NCBI GenBank assembly: GCA_964036275.1
Contig: OZ038433.1
Coordinates: forward strand, 8,783,048 to 8,847,047
Reading direction: 5' to 3'
DNA: 64,000 nt
From: Litoditis marina
Taxonomy: Eukaryota; Nematoda; Chromadorea; Rhabditida; Rhabditidae
The position numbers and the translations under genes were made by a program. Shown here one piece after another: positions 32,968 to 44,894 of this stretch (the first letter of the stretch is position 1; every line of letters starts with the position of its first letter). The notes below the pieces were generated by a model. It saw nothing but the letters and a program-made list of their open reading frames with translations. It ran no database searches and had not been told where the DNA came from.

Positions 32968-35900
32968 ATGGCAGCTCGAGTGATCAGTCGTGTGAGTCCG
33001 CAGAACAGTGTTCTCTTCGTGTGTGACATGCAGGAGAAGTTCAGGTATGAGTGTCTGTAGCAGGGCTTCCGCTGGTTGAACACCGTGCAGCTTTTTAGAG
33101 TAGGAAAGGGGGTCGCAAAGTCCCCAAAGCAAAAATCAGCCTGATTTCTGCATATTATGGAGATATTTCTTCCAAATTTCGCAACATATTGCATGTTTTG
33201 GGCGAATTTAAATTTTTTTTAGAAAAAAAAGCAAACTTTGTTGTGGTCACCCCTCGTTTGTAGTTTGTACTTTGTGAAAATGAGGGGATGAATTTATTTC
33301 TAAGTGAAATATGGTTCCCCCCCCCTTTATAGGTATAAAAACAGCAAGAAAATTGTTGATAAACAATCAAGTCAAAGTTGAGATAACTATGCCCTTTTCA
33401 CTCCATTCGTTCATCATTTGCCCAATTAAGGCGTCACACTTATTTTCAATTTGTTAGGTGGTTTTCCTATTCTATGCTATTTCCAGAAAGACGATCAAGT
33501 ACTTTCCGGAGATCGTTCAGACGACGAAGCGTCTAATCGATACCGCCAGTATTCTGGGAATGAAGACGGTGGTGACGGAGCAGTACCCGCAGGGACTGGG
33601 GCATACGGCCCCCGAACTGGGAATAGACCCCGCAACCACCCCCGTCTACGAGAAGACCAAGGTGGGCAATTGTCGTTTGTTCTTATTTAGGCCAATTCTT
33701 CATCTAACCGGTTTTTTATGGTAATCCATTCCCAGGGTAGGCTGAAAGTAACTCAGAACTAAGAACCGAATTATGGAAATAGTAGCCAATAATCAATAAT
33801 AACAAGTACAAGCAAATAACAAACGAGGAACACCATTTCGCCACGATCGGACGTGATCTAATAAGTCTTGAATCAATAGTCAAGTCAATAGCCAAATAAA
33901 GACCATGTTGAATTTGCTCATATAAACATTTCTTACTCTCGACATATATGCTGAGTATATGGCCGGATGTGCGTTTTACAAAGTTGTAGTCTGTAGTCTG
34001 CTGCTGGCATGTGTGCAGTACTGCATAGCTTCCCAAAACTCATCTCAAACGGTTCCAATTGTTTTGCATGGTGGGAAAGTTACAAATACGTTATTGTTTC
34101 AGTTCTCGATGTGCATGCCTCAAACGGACTCGGTGCTCAGCGCCGCGAAGAGTGTGATTCTGGTGGGAATCGAGGCCCACGTCTGTGTGCTTCAGACGTC
34201 GTACGACCTTCTGGAGAAGGGCATCGACGTACATGTCGTTGTTGACGCAGTCAGCAGTAGATCCCTCACCGATAGGTTGGTTTTCTATTCTACGTAATTG
34301 GTTGGTGGTAGTGTGTTCTAGTTTGCTGACCCAGCCGAACTGAATCGAAATTTGTCTCGAGGGAACCTATTTCTCACGTTACGACACAGAAAAAGTTTTG
34401 TTCTCACACAGAATAATAACTTAAGGTTCGTGTTTTCGGAGAGAAGAGTACGCTTATTGGCTCTGTAGAAATATCAGCTCTCCTTTGGTGAGGGTAGAGG
34501 TAATTCAACCAATCTTAACGGTCATACTAGGTCTGGAGTTGTATGTGTGCTAGAAGTAGATAGTAGACGGCAAATGAGATTTTTATTTGTGGGATAGTCA
34601 CAAAAACGTTATGAACTTCTGGTGAGTTAACTTGTTTCACGTAACTCTACATTTCCCTAGCAGTTTGAGGAATTCTCTTAACATTTAACTTGAACGAGAT
34701 TAACTTGATATACATTTACTTATTCTTTAATCAAATACGTGATATTGCCTCCCTCGTTTGGTGTGTAGCGGGTTTCGAATCGGTTGGTCTGTTGGTAGCT
34801 TCTTCATTATTTACCCTTTGTCTCCCCACTGGCGCCGGCGTGTTCTTCACTCTGTGTATCATTGCTCTCATCGTTTTCACGGCGTTTTCCAGCTCTGATC
34901 TCATATCACGAGAGAGTGTGCACATTCGGAGAGTGCCAGACAGTGTCATCGTAGTGAACATGGGTTCACGAGAGAGCGCAGGACAAGCGGGATATCCTAG
35001 CCGCTAGAGTGTAGGCTGAAGGAGAGAGTGCGCGAGAAGGAGACGGTCGCGTCGACTGATAGCTTCAGATCACGTGCCGATCACGTGCCGGTCCACGCGT
35101 GATCACTGGCCAGCCGGCGATCAGCTGTTCCCCTTCATCACGTGTGTTTGTCTGTTGACTTGCTGATGAGGCGCAGAAGGGATCTGTGTGTGCGGGTCCG
35201 CACCGGTTCTGCTGCAGTTGCACCCAACGTAGCAGCATTTGAGATGATGCTGCAATGACATCGCGCTTTTTTGATTGAATATGGGCAATGTTGAGTACTA
35301 TATGATGTGAGTAGGGAATACATTTTTGGGGCGGTTCTGGGGCGGTTATTGGTTGTCGGTTCGAAAGGCTTTCACAGGGATGAGCTAATGGAAAAAAATT
35401 GTAACCTATTGAGAAAAGGATCTTATTTTTCCTACTTGTTGAGTTCTGGTGTGTCTTATGCTCACACTGTACAGATATGCTGTCTGGCCTCTGCTGTTAT
35501 CCTCTAGTTTTCTTAGGTTCTCAGTTAGGTTTGTGAACTGACAAACAACGGATCACTGTCGGTTTTCTCGGTATTTCACCGAGATGCGGACTAGTCTCAC
35601 GGTGAATGAATCACACAAGTGTTCCGAGGAACCATAGAGTTTGCCGAGGTTTTTCTCCGCATCTGACGCACGACATCGTGGGAATGTTTGTCGATTTCGC
35701 ATTCGAGTGTAATCGGCAGCCTACCGTGTCAGCCCGCCCAACAAACACCTAAAAACGTATTTTTCGAAGCCATTGCATGTAGTATTGTTTCATTTGAAAA
35801 ACGAATAGAAACTATTATTTACAACGTTTTACCTAGCTACTTGCTAGAAATCTGTTAAATTAACGGTTCAAACAAGGAGAACAAGTGAACAAAATAGAGA

Positions 35901-36189
35901 ACTTTCTCCAATGAACGAAGCATGAGTGGAAAACAACTTTGCCACTTATCCGTTTAGGTATATGCACCTAACTGAGTTTGTAGCGGACACCAGTCGTATT
36001 CTGAGTCATTTTTTTCCCAGAAAATTCGCCTTCAAGCAGCTGGAGAAGGCCGGAGCAACTCTGACTACTTCCGAGTGTGTCATCCTCGGTCTCCTGAGGG
36101 ACTCAAAGCATCCCAACTTCCGCGAGGTTCAGAAGCTGATCATGACCTCTGCTCCCGACACCGGACTCACCCCTCTCGCTAAAATGTGA
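32968..36189 (+). CDS. ISOC2-like: Isochorismatase domain-containing protein (ISOC1/ISOC2 type)
   Basis: A cysteine-hydrolase-fold protein; vertebrate ISOC2 is reported as mitochondrial or nuclear, and its substrate is uncertain. Four exons: 32968-33044, 33487-33661, 34103-34275 and 36021-36189, total 594 nt, 197 aa plus TGA, near the 205 aa of human ISOC2. Start MAARVISRVSPQNSV; then LFVCDMQEKFR, VVTEQYPQGLGHTAPELG, VILVGIEAHVCVLQTSYDLL, VHVVVDAVSSRS and a C-terminal EVQKLI / APDTGL. The expected triad is visible: Asp20 (CDMQEK), Lys82 (YEKTKFSM, across the exon 2/3 join) and Cys112 (GIEAHVC). All exon phases agree. An ATG two codons after the CAGA context at 32964 is the only in-frame start. 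Intron 3 is 1.7 kb and repeat-rich. Confidence 0.95.
34276..36020 (+). other. ISOC2-like: ISOC intron 3; no further exon
   Basis: Contains a cluster of CACGTG palindromes (35071, 35082, 35139) within GC-rich sequence. An open frame at 34690-35007 lacks splice signals matching the flanking phases and resembles no family I know. Confidence 0.55.
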
Positions 36190-36739
36190 GAAGGCTGATG
36201 AAATGTATCCTGTTCATAACATGTACTCTAGTTTTGAACTGTTCTTTTCATGTATTAAGTAGCTTTCAACTTGTTTACGCTTCGTAGACTAGATTTCTTA
36301 ACGTTTTTCAAGAAATTCGTTTAAGCGGTAAGAAGTTAGAGGAACAGTGTGTATGTGTATTCAGCCGAATGACTTGTGTTCACAAGACGATTTGCCTGAC
36401 CGTTTATTTCGGGAACTTGAGTTGAGCAGAGTACGTGTGTCGCCGATCTGTTTGCGCGCGCACCTCGCCCGTTGTCGCGGCTCCCTGTGTTTGTTTCCGT
36501 GTACAATAGTATGAGCCGCGCCGCTCGAAATAGGCACCATGCCGGCGCGTTTGGCTGCGCTCGCGCACGTTTCATCCACGCTTGTTTGGCTGTCAGAGTG
36601 TTGTTAAACAGTGATGCAGGGGTATAGTTGACGCGTTTACCAGTCAGTACAATGAATTTTGACCTACCAAACGAATGCAAACGACGAAACGCGTGATTGT
36701 GATTGTTTGTAAGTGTTGAAGAGCAAGGATTGTATCATG

Positions 36740-36745
36740 AATAAA
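36740..36745 (+). promoter_or_regulatory. Candidate ISOC poly(A) signal
   Basis: AATAAA about 550 bases after the ISOC stop; another AATAAA-like site lies near 36929. Which one is used cannot be told from sequence. Confidence 0.4.
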
Positions 36746-37568
36746 CATTGGAGTGACGACATTTTCTGTTTGATATTTGTTCTTCTCACGCTCCCGTAAC
36801 ACTAGTTAGGTTTGCTTGTAATTAGATAGTAGAGATGTGTGCTCATATTGGGTTGAAACCGGTTTGAATCCCCGAGTCATAGTTTCTAGGGTTTCATCAA
36901 TGTATTTCATGTAAGTATTGTTTGTAGAATAAATATTGTACACATCGATGATTTTTGGGGAAAAAGAAAGAAAAGATCAGTTTTGACATGAATTTATTCG
37001 CTGGACAAATATAGTATACGGTTTCACAAACTGTACATCAAAGAGGACAATACAAGTTCACACTAACTGAACTAATATGCGAAGAAGATACCCACAACAA
37101 ATAGGAATTCTGGATGCGACCAAATATGATCATCAAGAGACGTGGCGTGGAAAAGGGCGCCGAAAATATCGTCTGGTCAACAATACAAATAACTGGGGAT
37201 GATGAAATACACCTGAATAGTATCATACAAAAGAGAACCCGTAGGCTGCTCGGCAGCCCCCAAGAGTAACGGAAGATGGGTTAATTGGAAGAATTTGGCC
37301 CGAGCGGCAAAGCAGAAAGGTAACCAGAACCAACCGCCAACCAAATTTAGAAACATATTGATTCATAACTGATTGGTATACTTATTCCCGCCTATAAGGG
37401 GGGGGGGCTTAAGTATAACATGTGGCACGGTTGGTGCGGTTGGTTCCTTTCTTCAGAATAAGTCTACCCGTTAATACTATCTAGCGCTCTGTTCGAGCAA
37501 GTAGTTTGCACAGGGAGCGTCATAGAATTGGCAACTACACCGACGGTAGCTGAAACATTCCGGCACCC

Positions 37569-37661
37569 CGATCCCATCCTGCGTCTCTCGATTTGCCCAC
37601 TATTTCGCGATACTGGTTAGAGCAGAGAAATAGTGTGCTTGAGGAGACGCAGGCTGGGATC
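37569..37661. repeat. Hairpin repeat of the ATCCCATCCTGCGTCTC family
   Basis: CGATCCCATCCTGCGTCTC is matched by the complement GAGACGCAGGCTGGGATCG, and the arms continue to an inner TATTTC/GAAATA pair. The same core occurs in the elements at 58092-58239 and, less perfectly, near 55160-55200 and 55395. Confidence 0.75.
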
Positions 37662-38114
37662 GAAAGGTCGGGATACTGTTCGTAATATATTGCGAACAGA
37701 TTGTTACTACGTCGGGAAAATCACATAAAAAGCATTGATTCGGCACATACTAGAAGTGATCTACTTGTATATACAACATTCGGAGAGAGGAAGTAACCTT
37801 CACAACACATGACACAGTGAGTTGGCTTTTACCGTGACCAAATACGTTAACAAACGCAATTGTACACGGTAAAAGTGAACTCAGATTGTCACGATGAGAT
37901 GTTTTTCGGTTATAGGACGTGTGAGCGTATTGATTAGTTTTCTCCTCGTGGTTTCGAGTTGATTTCTGATAAACGTTCTCAAATTGAGATTATCGATTAG
38001 GTAACAAATGTCACGGAGAAATCCAATCAATACAACACTTTGGATACTGTGGCAGACATCTATTGTACAGAACCTGTCGGAGTCATTCGTAACTAAACTA
38101 CAAACTACACGAAC

Positions 38115-41100
38115 TTAGAAGAAGGATAGTCGACGGTTCTGTAGACGGTTGTGTGGCTGGATGCTGCCGTAGTAGCGCAGCAAGAAGTTGCGAACCTGAA
38201 AAACGGGTAGGTCAAATTTTGTTCGTAGTTGTATTACGGTATCTCAGACCTCTCGCCCATTTGAGTTATACCTGTAATCTTTCAAATGAGTTATACTTGT
38301 GAGTTCAATTGAATTTTTTTAAATTTCAAATTCGAAACGCACACGGGGTGAAAGAGGTTCCCACACTTGCCGCGAAGGAAAACTGGATTATTTTTCGGAT
38401 ACCGGGTCGTCGATTACTATCACTGCAAACTACAATTTTGTAGTATTATCGATCGTTATCGATTATTCGTACCTGTCTTCTGCTGAACTGTCCGCCGGAG
38501 TGGCAGGTGGGACAGAGGAACGGGGGAGGGAACTGCATTTTCTGGAACTGCGGGTCCTCCGTGGTGTCCCCGTGCAGACGGTTGTTCACTATGTTGTGGG
38601 CCCGCCACAGGTAGGTCATCATGTCGTGAGGGTGGCGAACCTGAAACAAATAAGTTAGAAAAGAGTAGTTTCAATAATTATCCTTGTTATTTGACTTGAA
38701 GAAACTAATTCACCAGGTTGGTGAATTAAAGATACATTTGTTTTTAGTTATAATAGTTTTCGAATGATTACTACAACAATTTCACAAGTTGTAGGCTCAT
38801 TTGAAGCTACTTATAACCATACACTTTTAAATATGTCTAAATATGTAAAAAACAAACTGGGAACCTACCCTTCGTTCGTTTAAGGGGAATAGTTTGGTGG
38901 TCATGTGCATGAAGTGATTGCGACAGTGTTCACAGCCGAAGAAACTCTTCACCCAACTCTGGAAATAAAACACATATATTTTTGTTATATATATTTTTGC
39001 AGGTAATTTCTACAACTAGAATATTTTTCATGCAAACCACTGCAAATTCAGATTTTCAAGGACACGCCATTAAAGAAGAAAGACAACCCTACAGATAGGT
39101 TCTACCCTATTTCCAGGGTTGACTACGACACTTTATTCAGAACTTGCTAGACAGAAACAGGGATAAAGTACGATACTGTGTTATTGTCTAGTTGATAGAA
39201 ATGAAAAAGAGGGTACGGTGTGCAAAACTTTTGCTGGGTACCTGAATGTTTCTCAGAGGTCGGATAGCGTCCACTCGATCGTCCTTTATCGTGTCAATGT
39301 AGGTATGTACGGTGAGGGCATGGAACGTAGTCCACAGACCGCAGGTATAGCCTCTGGAAAGGAGCTAGTAGAGAAGTCAGTTCTTTTTGACAATCATTTT
39401 ATATTGATAATGAGTGTAAAAGGCTAAATGGTTCACGTGAACTACTAGTAAAATGTTGTATCACGTGGAAAATGGAAATACATAGATCTAACGCACTCGT
39501 GGCACCGTCTTGACTTGAGAAAACTAACAGAATTTGCGAGTCCGGTACTCAATTGTCTGATTTCGAAATTGATTTCAGTTTTGATGTAAGTTGTAATAAT
39601 ACGTACCTGAACATAGGTGAGCTGCCTCTACAGTGTTGCCATGTGGAATTGACTGGGAAGGGGTTTGCGTAGACTCGCTGCAATTGAATCAATACATTTA
39701 GTTTGAATTGTTATAAATATTTTATTATACTGCTCCAGTTTTTTGGAATCATGGAAAACCTGAACATTTTCCGCCACTGTATAGTTTGGCCATTAGTCAG
39801 AAGGCAGACTGTCGCTCAACCGTGTGTTCCACGTGAATAAACGTGAGACTCCTACCTCAACATTGTCGAACTGTCGTTTGTATTCGTTGACAGACACGAT
39901 TCGCTGACTGGACCTCGACTCGAGGAATTCTCTCATGTGGGTGAAGACGAGACGTGCACGCTCACTGCTCTTCAGAATCTGAATTCGAACCGTTTAGAGA
40001 ACAAACTGAAGAAACAGAAAAAGTAGTACAGTCTTGCATGTCAAGTGTTTGTTCCTTGATGAATTGTAAGTTGTAATTTTCACGTTACAATTTTGCTAAG
40101 AATATAAAGTTTTGTGTTTATAATGTCCCAGTGGATAACAAATGAGTTTGGAGTTTCATATATTGGTACTATTTGAGTACAAAATGACAGCATGTTTTAT
40201 ATTTAGTTTTTGTTCACAGAAATGTTTTATTTTATATTTATATAAGAGAATATTGTAACGAACCGTGGACGAGGCTCTCTTTGCCCGCGATCTTCGCAGC
40301 TGGTCATGGAAGGAAAGTACGGGGAAGTGCTAGAAATTCACAAACTCATGAAAAATTCGATACATTTAAATGGAAAATATCAGTTAATTTAGTTCTCCAC
40401 ATATTTTTTTCAACTCCTTGCTCTGTTTTCCCATAAAATATCACAATACTAATGACTTTAGAATTACATTGGACAGCAGTGTGATAGGAGTTATTACACA
40501 AAATACATTTTTGTACTCACAATTTTCTATTAATATAATTTTCTTCAAAGCATTTCTTGAACAACTTACATTGGACAGAAGGGTGACAAAGTCAGTGAGG
40601 GCGGTGAAGTTGTCTCCCTGGATGTAGCCGGGCGACCTCGTCACCTCGTCGTACAACGCCATTCGCATCGCCTTCAACATATCCGTCTCCGACACGTAGT
40701 AGAGGTCACGACAGCTGGAATGAAGAGGTCATGAGTACACACAGGAATCACGTTGAAACACGTGACCGACGTTACGACTCTACACGTTTCTCACACGTGG
40801 TACAGGCGGAGAGTTCACACGCTGATTACAGGTACGACAGGTCATGAATTCATTTATGAAACGTTAGGAGATTACAAGTTTACTACATTGGACATGTGGC
40901 ATAACTTAACATACACAGAGAGTCACGTCAAACCTGAAGACAAATAATAAAGTACGTACTTGATGACAACCCTCAACTTGTTTATTCGACACATTGTTCC
41001 TATTTGGTAACACTAACGTGATGAACCCCCTGATAACCCCTAACGGGTCTTTTCAAAGCATTATGAAATACTGCTTCTATTTCGATCCCACGCAGACTTT

Positions 41101-44100
41101 GCAGCCGAAGTGCTTGAGCGTTTCTCAGGGTTTTTTGCGTCTGCGACCCAGGTGTTGGCGCCATTTTCTCAAGAGGTTTGACACCCGCCACACCCTTGTA
41201 CCACTTCACGGGAAGAGGGGGGAATAGACCACTTTATAGACCCCGCGTGAACCTTCATCTCGGATTATTGATTTGTCATTTCGAGTTCAGTTGAAACAAG
41301 GCAAGAACATCCATGTTCGCGTAGTCTAAGTGTACCAATGGAAACACAGAAAGTCTTGATTACAAAATTGATCATACATATCGATTGACCAAAGAATGCA
41401 ACCCAATATGTCGATTCGCCTGATTTTCTATAGGATTTTTCATATACAACGTGCAGACTGTACTGTTAGTATTACAGAATTTCTCGGTCCTACCTGTCCG
41501 GGTATCTCTGGCAGTCTATGAGGGGAGTCTGGGTGGTGGTGCTGACCGGTCGTGCCGTGGTCGTCAGAAGCATCTGGGGCGGACTGTTGAAGTTGGCTCG
41601 CGAGTCCTGCAGAATCACGCGGTCCAGGTCGGTATACGTGGAGTTAGTGAACCTGAAAATGCGAGTTCATAAGAATGTTTCAATAAAAACAACAAATAAC
41701 TTCCAGAAGTTTGCAAAAGTCTGAAATGACTTCCAAAACAGCACGCCAACTATGAGGTATATTTTTTGATCCAATAAAGTTTTTCGTTTTGAAATATGAA
41801 ATATTCATGGTATGAAATAAACTTAACTAGTCATCTTTAATCAATATTGTTTCTGACCTCTGCATGTAGAGTGCCTGTTGATGATCTCTTCTGAAGAGGG
41901 CGACCGTGGGAAATTCCTTGACCCGCAACATTTGAACCAGCGGAGAGGAGGACAGACTGCGTCTTGCGCCCAACATAGAGGCACGGGACGACAGGTCGAG
42001 CAGGAACTGCAGTAGATCAAATGTCAGATCACGTGTTATCTCGTATTACACGTTTCATTCGTTTTACTTTGGTTATGTTAACTATCTTTGGAATTTCGGG
42101 TTTCGTAGTTGCTTAGAGAAAAATACTACTATCTACGCGTCGAACACTTCAAAAACGACAAAGTACTATTGGAAGAAACTGTCCCCACACAAAAAATAGG
42201 ACAATTTGTATTAACGATCCATTCTTGCCCTTTTCCTATGTTTGTCGGAAACTGACTGCGAGAAAGTGTGAGAAACTCTTGTTTGACAACTTTTGAGTAT
42301 CACAACTGTCACAGGAGTTGCTGAGCAAACAAATAGAAAAGTGGCGCATAATATTTGACACAAACGAGCGACCGGTTCGGGAGAAATATCGTATTATGAT
42401 CGAATTGTAATAGAGCTATGTCTAATAATAACCCGAAAGTACGGTAGTTATCACCTACTTTGGGTAAACAGTATAATAGTTTCCACTTTAAAATTATGGT
42501 CAAACCATCTGATTTAAATGACGAACAGTTTCCCAACTAGGTGTCACAGGTAATACTGTGTAAACTGTAAGAAACTGCTCTACACAAATGTAAATACTTT
42601 TTTGTTTTCTCCCATGTTTCAGTCAGGCGCAGACTATACCTGAGCTCCAACTCCATCGTAAGATTCGAACAAAATAGCCATGTAATCGGCTGATTCTGCC
42701 ACTCCCTGCCATAATTGACCGTACGTGGTGCGACTGAAAATACAAGGTATAATAACGTTACATTTATGTGAAAACAAAGAACACTTTTGAAACATGTTTC
42801 TTCATTCAGTTGTGCATGTACAGACTATTCTTCGCGGCACACGGTTGTCTTTCTAAATGGAGCAACTTCCAAATCATGCGACACGCTTTCCGCATATAAT
42901 TCAAAATGTCCCAAATAAAGTACGCTTTAGGTCCCGGATAACAATTCTTTTAAACCGAAAACAATCCCATGAATCCGGGCAGTTTGAATCACAGTCCCAC
43001 TCAATCATGGTCAATTATTCATTGTCCGTTCACGTTTTGTCGCGGGATAAAAAACCAGTCGCTGCCTCCAAAATAGGATCCCGTTCTATTGCAAAACATG
43101 GAGATGGAGATTGAGTACAGCTATTAGAGATTGACAGACGCTGATCCTTTTGACCGCGCGCAAACCTCAAGATACAACTCAAATCTTTTAAAAGAGCAGA
43201 TTCAGCCGGAACATTTTCTCATTTCCTCGAAGACTCTTCTTTGTTTCAATTCAAATACGTAGAACTAAAGTACTAGGTCTGTTCCGAGAGTTTGTAGACA
43301 CTTACAAGTCGCACACTATCAGATAAGTTGTCCAAATTGTCCCTAGTTATAGAAATACTGAAAAAGTTCTGTAGGTGCCTACGAATGAAAGGAAACGACT
43401 ACGATGATGACATACCTGTCCACATTGATATGTGTGAACATGGGCCAATCCGGGTATCTGAACATGGAGTACTCGTTGGTGACCGTCCTCAGGAGACTGC
43501 TCCTCATCTGATCGGGAGAGTGCGGGGTGTCCAGGTTCATCGCCTGCTGCGCACTACGCGCCTGTCGCGGAAAGTACTGAAAACAATATTGAGTTATCAA
43601 TAAAAATATAAAAAAATAAATGGTAATATTTATTTACTCGCCACTGCCCCTAGAGGCAATGTATTTCTAACGTTATTCTTGAGTTTATTGATTACTTTAA
43701 CTAGAGACAAAATTAGTGAAAGGGGTGAAGTCATTCTCTTCGCGTCCTGTGCAGACAGCCAGTCAGACCTTGAAACGTGAACCTACATAAGTTTTTACGT
43801 GAACCCAGCTAAAATATAGTTGAGACCACTTCTTTTCCCGTAATCTGTGTTTGTTCTCACGTGTGTTTCTTCTCAGAACGAGCTCGATTAATGTAAACAA
43901 CTGAGAGAAACCACTTCAATCATCTAACCCTCTTCACAAAAAGATCCCGTGTTTGACCCACTTGAATGATCAACAATCTCGGCATCATAAACATTCTCGG
44001 AAAACAGTTCGATACAATCAAATATTAAAAAAAATCATGTCGCTACGGTAGTAAGTTTGAACAGCCTAATAGCGCTCAAATATTGATGGTTGGTCACGTT

Positions 44101-44894
44101 ACTGGATCACGTGAGGGCATATGTAATGATTTGTCGCGTTCACGTTTGATGCTCAATTTTGACGTGATTGAGATAAAAAAAACCTTCTCTAAGCTTTCAG
44201 TTCATACGATGACATATATTACATGAATATTGATTAATTTTTAACGTTCATTCACGTACCTTGAGCATGGGAAAGTGGGAGATGTCGTTGTCCCGACAGA
44301 TCTGCGTGTTATACGTGTCGGCACAATTAATGACGGCGACAGTGACCACGGGGTGCCATTCGCGTACCAATTGGGCGAACTCACGGAAGTACGGGGCAAA
44401 GGCACGGCAATGGCCACACCTGCAAATACACGTGAAACATGTGAAAAACGTGAGAAATCGAAGAGAATAATCATTCGGTTTAGGTTTCGACCGTATCTGA
44501 GCGTTAGAGTGACTTGAAGTACAGCCAAATCATCGGCATTTTGATTGAAAAAAATACAAGCACAACCGCTTGGAACAACATGATAATGGTAGCTCTCGTT
44601 CAATTTCTATAGTCATTCGCCAGTACCACAAAACTATGACGTCATATTTCACGTGACCTTAGTTTTACGTGACTTCACGTGACCATTTACCCACCAATCA
44701 GCATAGAACTCGACGACAAAGGCCTTATCTTGTCCGAATACGGTGTCGGAGAAGGTCTGTTGGTCCAGATGCATGATGGGCTCGAAGCCGGGGGTATAGA
44801 GGGTGGGATTACTTCCCCTCGGGACATAGTTCATCGACGAAATGGAGGCCCCGACTGGGGAAAACCACAGGAAAAGGGCCCACAATGCCCACAT
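38115..44894 (-). CDS. QSOX1-like: Quiescin sulfhydryl oxidase (QSOX), complete
   Basis: A flavoprotein of the secretory pathway that oxidises substrate thiols to disulfides and passes electrons to O2. Thirteen exons on the minus strand: 44695-44894, 44260-44419, 43416-43576, 42640-42733, 41858-42006, 41494-41652, 40570-40714, 39856-39978, 39607-39677, 39242-39353, 38869-38958, 38473-38640 and 38115-38195; total 1713 nt, 570 aa, all phases compatible. A hydrophobic N-terminal signal peptide (MWALWALFLWFSPVGA) precedes a thioredoxin domain with WCGHC (C68/C71, split by intron 1). The Erv/ALR domain has WQHCRGSSP, CGLWTTFHALT, the catalytic FFGCEHCRNHF (C467/C470), the FAD-binding YLWRAHNIVNNRL and a CPTC pair (C531/C534). 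The protein ends LQNRRLSFF without a C-terminal membrane helix, so it is predicted soluble and secreted. Exon 1 is preceded by an acceptor (TCTTTCCAG/AATAATG), so an upstream exon is spliced on. Confidence 0.96.

Larger units (their letters stand above)
36190..38114. other. Convergent intergenic region between ISOC and QSOX 3' ends
   Basis: Holds the 3' UTRs of both genes, a GC-rich patch at about 36420-36570 and an inverted-repeat hairpin at 37569-37661. TTTATT near 36988 could be the QSOX poly(A) signal on the minus strand, which would give a 3' UTR of about 1.1 kb. No coding exon seen. Confidence 0.5.

Noticed and set aside
32634..33194. 186-codon open frame on the minus strand
   Set aside because: It is antisense to ISOC exon 1; its leucine run comes from an AAT microsatellite. 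No splice or family support.
34690..35007. Membrane-like frame in ISOC intron 3
   Set aside because: No acceptor or donor compatible with the flanking exon phases; the canonical ISOC sequence joins perfectly without it.
36336..36680. 114-codon minus-strand frame in the ISOC-QSOX gap
   Set aside because: GC-rich intergenic patch; no splice partners or family similarity, and it would lie inside the convergent 3' UTRs.
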